Shown one piece after another: positions 7,695-10,544 of a stretch of 10,544 bases of DNA; position 1 is the first letter of the stretch; each line of letters begins with the position of its first letter. This stretch comes from an uncultured Acetobacteraceae bacterium. Its GTDB lineage: Bacteria; Pseudomonadota; Alphaproteobacteria; Acetobacterales; Acetobacteraceae. Below the pieces are notes generated by a model. It was not told the origin of the DNA, made no database searches, and saw only the letters and a list, made by a program, of their open reading frames with translations. The translations under genes were made by a program, and so were the position numbers. Location of the stretch: NCBI GenBank assembly GCA_903839965.1, contig CAIMEK010000265.1, positions 1 through 10,544 of the forward strand. Direction: 5' to 3'.

Positions 7695-9470
7695 ATGGCG
7701 ATCACGATCAACGGCATTCCCGTTCTGCTCGATCCCGACTGTGAAGTCGGGACGTTCTTGGAGCAATACCTGTCGACCGAGGGAATGCGGTTGTTCGGAC
7801 ATTGTACGACGTGGGATGCGTCGATGCGGGCGCGGTCTAGGTCGAGCGGATCAGGCCGAATCGCACTACCGACATTCAACTATCCGCCGCCGCCGAAACC
7901 TCAGATCAACACGCTCTACCTGCCGACCGGAGCAACACGCTGGGGCTGCGGATTGTTTTTGATGGACCGGAAGAATTTGGTTGCGCTGAAAAATTCCCTG
8001 CCGGATGACGGCGATAATAAATGTAAATTGCTGCTCACCGAGGAGACTGTGTTCACTGATAGAACGCAGAGGGAAGCCGAGTACACGATGTACATGCTTC
8101 CCGCCCGCGCTGTTGCGGTGAAATCGAACCTCAACGACAATGCGTATCCTAACGACACGGCCGGGGCTGAATTGCCATCAGATCAGGAATTCGGCAATTC
8201 TCAACTGTGGATCGTCCCATTGGTCGACGTTCGATGGTTTTGGCAATTCGTCAATGTCGGGTTCCTGTGGTTGGATGAAAACGCCACTTGGAAAGATTTG
8301 CTAAAATCTGTGTTCGATAAACTCGACGATGTGTCGGAGCAACTCGCAGCGATCAGGACCGAGGATATCTCGCATGAATACGGTCGCCCCGATTCAGAAG
8401 AGTTCAGTCGTTGCTGGGAAAACGCCGCGGCAATCCTCGATGCGATAGCAGCATGCCTCGGGCGTCGTGTGGTGTTCGACTGGGACGCCAATCACTGTGA
8501 GTTGTTGAGTCCGACTCAGAGCGAGAAGTGGATTCAGAAGAACTTCGATGGCAAGTGGGATGACAATGGATCGCCACAACTACTCGCTGGTGGTCATGGC
8601 TCTTACTACGATTATGGAACATTGTCGGAGTCGGTTACCGTCGTGTTTCCATACGAAGAGACCGGCGAGTACCTGACTTCAGTCACCAAGACGATTGAAG
8701 ACGTGTCGGCGGACATCACGGACTATCCAGACGACAACAATACCACATCTGCTCCGATTCTCTTGGATGGCATTGCGACTCCACAGGCCGGGACCGTCTA
8801 CACTGTTTTCGAGTCGGCAATTGCTGGGCTCTTTTCTTCACCGAAGCCAATCGACGATCTGGCAATGCGCATTGCCCGCGATTATTATCAGTGGGGATAC
8901 CGCAAGTTTGACACTACCTTCATTGGTCTTCCGTACTGGGGACCGACCGGGTTCGACAACTGCACGATGATTTTTTTGGGATCTCCTGGCCCGATGGGAT
9001 TGCAGTTTCACACTCGGGTTACGTCAATGCCCGCGAATTTCGGCGTGACGAACATGCTGAATCAGGTGCTTCCGGCGAGCATTTCGTCGTCGAGCAGTTC
9101 ATCGAGCAGTAGTTCGTCGTCGAGCAGTTCATCATCCAGTAGTTCATCGAGCAGTTCCTCCAGTTCGTCGAGCAGTTCCAGCAGTTCCTCGTCTGGATCG
9201 TCCTCGGACTCCGGCTCCTCCGGCTCCTCGGACTCCGGCTCCTCCGGCTCCTCGGACTCCGGCTCGGGTCCGCCATCAGGTTCCGGCCCACCATCGGAAT
9301 CTGGCGGGCCGTCAGGATCCGATTCAGGGTCTGGCGGTCCATCATCATGCCGTGTTGTCGCGGACGTGTACTGCAACGACGATGGCAGCCTGCGGGTCAA
9401 CTACTGCACGATCTTCTTGCCGCCTGGAAGCTACTGTTCATGCAGCGACGGCGGATCGTCTGGGGGTTGA
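7695..9470 (+). CDS. Possible tail hub protein with polyserine arm and Cys-rich tip
   Basis: Encodes 591 residues. Residues 1-460 are a folded part rich in Trp, Tyr, Asp and Cys. Features such as ATWKDLLKSVFDKL (197-210), a helix with AAAILDAIAACLGRRVV (244-260), SVTVVFPYEETGEY (313-326) and DDLAMRIARDYYQWGY (387-402) resemble the layout of phage tail hub or tail-tip proteins of the gp27/Tal kind, but this is a pattern impression only. Then come 37 consecutive Ser (464-500), a Ser/Gly/Asp section with an exact 8-residue DNA repeat (DSGSSGSS), a Pro/Gly/Ser section (524-550), and a 40-residue tip with Cys at 552, 560, 571, 581 and 583. The arm would be a long flexible or extended linker carrying the tip. 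No Shine-Dalgarno site is visible; the ATG is 14 bases after the terminator T-run, so a short out-of-frame ATG at 7685 precedes it. Codon use is less C/G-ended than in the gene at 4424, which may mark a separate origin. Confidence 0.6.
   Translation: MAITINGIPVLLDPDCEVGTFLEQYLSTEGMRLFGHCTTWDASMRARSRSSGSGRIALPTFNYPPPPKPQINTLYLPTGATRWGCGLFLMDRKNLVALKNSLPDDGDNKCKLLLTEETVFTDRTQREAEYTMYMLPARAVAVKSNLNDNAYPNDTAGAELPSDQEFGNSQLWIVPLVDVRWFWQFVNVGFLWLDENATWKDLLKSVFDKLDDVSEQLAAIRTEDISHEYGRPDSEEFSRCWENAAAILDAIAACLGRRVVFDWDANHCELLSPTQSEKWIQKNFDGKWDDNGSPQLLAGGHGSYYDYGTLSESVTVVFPYEETGEYLTSVTKTIEDVSADITDYPDDNNTTSAPILLDGIATPQAGTVYTVFESAIAGLFSSPKPIDDLAMRIARDYYQWGYRKFDTTFIGLPYWGPTGFDNCTMIFLGSPGPMGLQFHTRVTSMPANFGVTNMLNQVLPASISSSSSSSSSSSSSSSSSSSSSSSSSSSSSSSSSSSSSGSSSDSGSSGSSDSGSSGSSDSGSGPPSGSGPPSESGGPSGSDSGSGGPSSCRVVADVYCNDDGSLRVNYCTIFLPPGSYCSCSDGGSSGG
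9084..9194 (+). repeat. Polyserine-coding tract with imperfect 30-bp duplication
   Basis: There are 37 uninterrupted Ser codons: 11 TCG, 4 TCA, 5 TCC, 1 TCT, 10 AGT and 6 AGC. The first ten codons (9084-9113) and the next ten (9114-9143) match at 27 of 30 bases, so the tract grew at least once by duplication of a ten-codon block. The mix of TCN and AGY codons argues against simple single-codon slippage. Confidence 0.9.
9201..9265 (+). repeat. 24-bp exact tandem repeat coding for DSGSSGSS
   Basis: Two complete identical 24-base units lie at 9207-9230 and 9231-9254, with matching partial copies at 9201-9206 and 9255-9265 (about 2.7 copies). The frame is kept because 24 is a multiple of three. 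The perfect identity suggests a recent expansion or ongoing length variation in the arm. Confidence 0.9.
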
Positions 9471-9473
9471 TCG

Positions 9474-9929
9474 ATGGGCGAATCTAAGACGATCCCAAAT
9501 TGCCCGTGCTGCATGCGGAAACCTTGCCTGGATGGCAACGCGCTCGAGGCGAAGTGCCAACATATATTCACCGGCAAGGCTACGGGCATCGCGGCAATAA
9601 ACCCCGATTACTTTACACGATTCGATGGCCAAGAATTCCCTGTCACCCTGAATAGCGTGTACGTTAGCTGGTGGCATGGCGATGTTGTGCGTGGCGTGCC
9701 TGGACCGTTTAATGTAAAAATCACTATCTTGTGCTCCACCACCACCTCAGGCTTCAGGCAGTGGCACATTGTTCTTGAGGTGGATGTACCATACTCGCCG
9801 TACATGTTTGGGTTTGCTTACGTTATTCCAGGGTTCGGTAGAGACTGTCCGCCCACCGGCGCGTACACGCTGGACACTGTGCCTGGATATCCCGAAACCG
9901 GACTGCATCCTGTCGTCACGATATCATGA
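9474..9929 (+). CDS. Small unknown protein with N-terminal Cys cluster
   Basis: Encodes 151 residues, starting three bases after the stop of the polyserine protein, with a G-run near 9460-9465 as a possible weak ribosome binding site. Residues 10-28 contain four Cys (C10, C12, C13, C18) and a fifth at C28, which could bind a metal or form disulfides. The remainder (about 40-150) has a beta-sandwich-like strand pattern with many aromatic residues (VYVSWWHGDVV near 62-72; YMFGFAYVIPGF near 110-121) and ends in TGLHPVVTIS. No membrane span, signal peptide or catalytic motif is recognised. Its gene is coupled to both neighbours (its stop overlaps the GT25 start as ATGA), so it probably acts with them, perhaps as a small virion or tip component. 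I do not recognise a family. Confidence 0.62.
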   Translation: MGESKTIPNCPCCMRKPCLDGNALEAKCQHIFTGKATGIAAINPDYFTRFDGQEFPVTLNSVYVSWWHGDVVRGVPGPFNVKITILCSTTTSGFRQWHIVLEVDVPYSPYMFGFAYVIPGFGRDCPPTGAYTLDTVPGYPETGLHPVVTIS

Positions 9930-10544
9930 CGGACGAAGAGACGCGTGCGCATCAAGAGTTTATCTACGCATACTTGCGGTCCGTTGCTGGAAGTTTTGTC
10001 GTGTCGCAGCCGGCCATCGCGGAGGAATGCGTCTTCGCCAATTTGCATCGCCTGAAAGTGTGCCATGACTGTCACGAGCGGCCGGACGGGTGCTGGAAGG
10101 CCAGCGACTACAGTTGCGTTCACGAACGCAACCGGGCCATGCGAGAGGCGGCAGAGAGCGGATCGTGTCCCCTGGGTAAATTTACTGAACATCAGGAAAA
10201 GCCGGTACGGCCTACAGAAATCAACGTGAACACCTACTTCGACCGCGTTGTGTTGGTAAATCTGCAGAGGCGTCCCGACCGCCTAGCCGAGTGCGAACAT
10301 CAGTTATCCGGCGGCAATTGGCCGTTTCAGCAACCCGAGATATTCCGAGCGGTTGATGCCAACGCCCTGCCCATCCCGCTCCAGTGGGTTGACGGCGGCG
10401 GCGCCTACGGTTGCATGCAGAGCCACCGGCAGATCCTCGAACGCGCGATCATGGACGGTGTGCAGAAGCTCCTGGTGCTGGAGGACGATCTGGTCCTGTG
10501 TGATGACTTCCCGGCCGAGGTCGCGAAGTTCCTGGCCGCCGTGC
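9926..10544 (+). CDS. Glycosyltransferase family 25 with N-terminal Cys-rich module (3' partial)
   Basis: The frame is open from ATG 9926 to the window end, giving 206 residues without a stop. Residues 105-120 (YFDRVVLVNLQRRPDRL) match the start of family 25 glycosyltransferases (the N-L-x-R-x-x-R type motif), followed by GAYGCMQSHRQILERAI at 159-175 and LLVLEDDLVL at 182-191, where EDD is the family's acidic metal/sugar-nucleotide site. Family members transfer sugars, often galactose, from nucleotide donors to lipooligosaccharide or, in animals, to collagen. Residues 1-100 are not part of that fold: they carry C35, C46, C49, C56, C64 and C81 in a spacing suited to a small zinc-binding or disulfide module, ending in CPLGKF. 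The gene overlaps the previous stop (ATGA) and has no clear ribosome binding site, so it is part of the tail operon. Acceptor unknown; the polyserine arm upstream is a candidate. The C-terminal part of the enzyme is outside the window. Confidence 0.8.
   Translation, partial: MTDEETRAHQEFIYAYLRSVAGSFVVSQPAIAEECVFANLHRLKVCHDCHERPDGCWKASDYSCVHERNRAMREAAESGSCPLGKFTEHQEKPVRPTEINVNTYFDRVVLVNLQRRPDRLAECEHQLSGGNWPFQQPEIFRAVDANALPIPLQWVDGGGAYGCMQSHRQILERAIMDGVQKLLVLEDDLVLCDDFPAEVAKFLAAV

Noticed and set aside
7685..7744. Short frame starting at ATG 7685 that overlaps the start of the polyserine gene
   Set aside because: It has no ribosome binding site and a His/Arg/Ser-rich product of under 20 residues; a regulatory leader peptide cannot be excluded but is not supported.
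9062..9400. Minus-strand frame coding a Glu/Asp/Leu-rich acidic repeat protein
   Set aside because: The regular DELLDE pattern is simply the complement of the Ser-codon repeat; there is no start signal or neighbouring gene in support.
1..10544. tRNA genes, CRISPR arrays, insertion sequences and integration sites
   Set aside because: None was seen on either strand: no cloverleaf-like sequence, no spaced direct repeats of CRISPR type, and no transposase or integrase frame.

Overview
This window is a single-strand, tightly packed block of late (structural) genes from a tailed bacteriophage, a prophage or a phage-derived particle. All supported genes lie on the + strand, most neighbours are separated by 0 to 10 bases or overlap as ATGA/TGATG, and no metabolic or housekeeping gene is present. 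No capsid, terminase, integrase, lysis, sheath or baseplate-J-like gene is recognisable, so only the tail part of the element is seen, and a long non-contractile tail is the simplest reading. The DNA is GC-rich with C/G-ended codons, Shine-Dalgarno sites are mostly weak, and one protein has a very long polyserine tract. I take this to suggest a planctomycete-type host (for example Gemmataceae), but that is an inference that needs a database search.

Layout. (1) Bases 1-457: the end of a probable tail assembly chaperone gene. Its coding frame switches by -1 exactly at a run of nine A, as expected for the programmed frameshift that precedes tape-measure genes. (2) 505-1839: a probable short tape-measure protein with a hydrophobic centre and a proline-rich section. 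(3) 1846-2532: a basic protein of unknown function. (4) 2532-4427 and 4424-5950: two large beta-rich proteins, likely tail tip or tail appendage parts; the second looks like a carbohydrate-binding fold interrupted by an inserted beta domain. (5) 5958-6488: a small alpha/beta protein that could be a tail terminator/completion protein. (6) 6489-7680: a separate expression unit with an AT-rich leader, the best ribosome binding site of the window, a beta-helix fibre/spike-like protein, and a strong intrinsic terminator. (7) 7695-9470: a possible tail hub protein extended by 37 consecutive serines, a Ser/Gly/Asp repeat and a Cys-rich tip. (8) 9474-9929: a small unknown protein with an N-terminal Cys cluster. 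(9) 9926-end: a glycosyltransferase family 25 protein with its own N-terminal Cys-rich module, cut off by the window end.

How the parts may work together: the chaperone pair and tape measure set tail assembly and length, the middle genes build the tip and appendages, and the beta-helix protein is tuned for separate, probably higher expression. The most interesting idea is that the GT25 enzyme at the end glycosylates the polyserine arm of the protein two genes upstream, which would make a glycosylated tail tip. This is a hypothesis from gene context and sequence, not shown by it.
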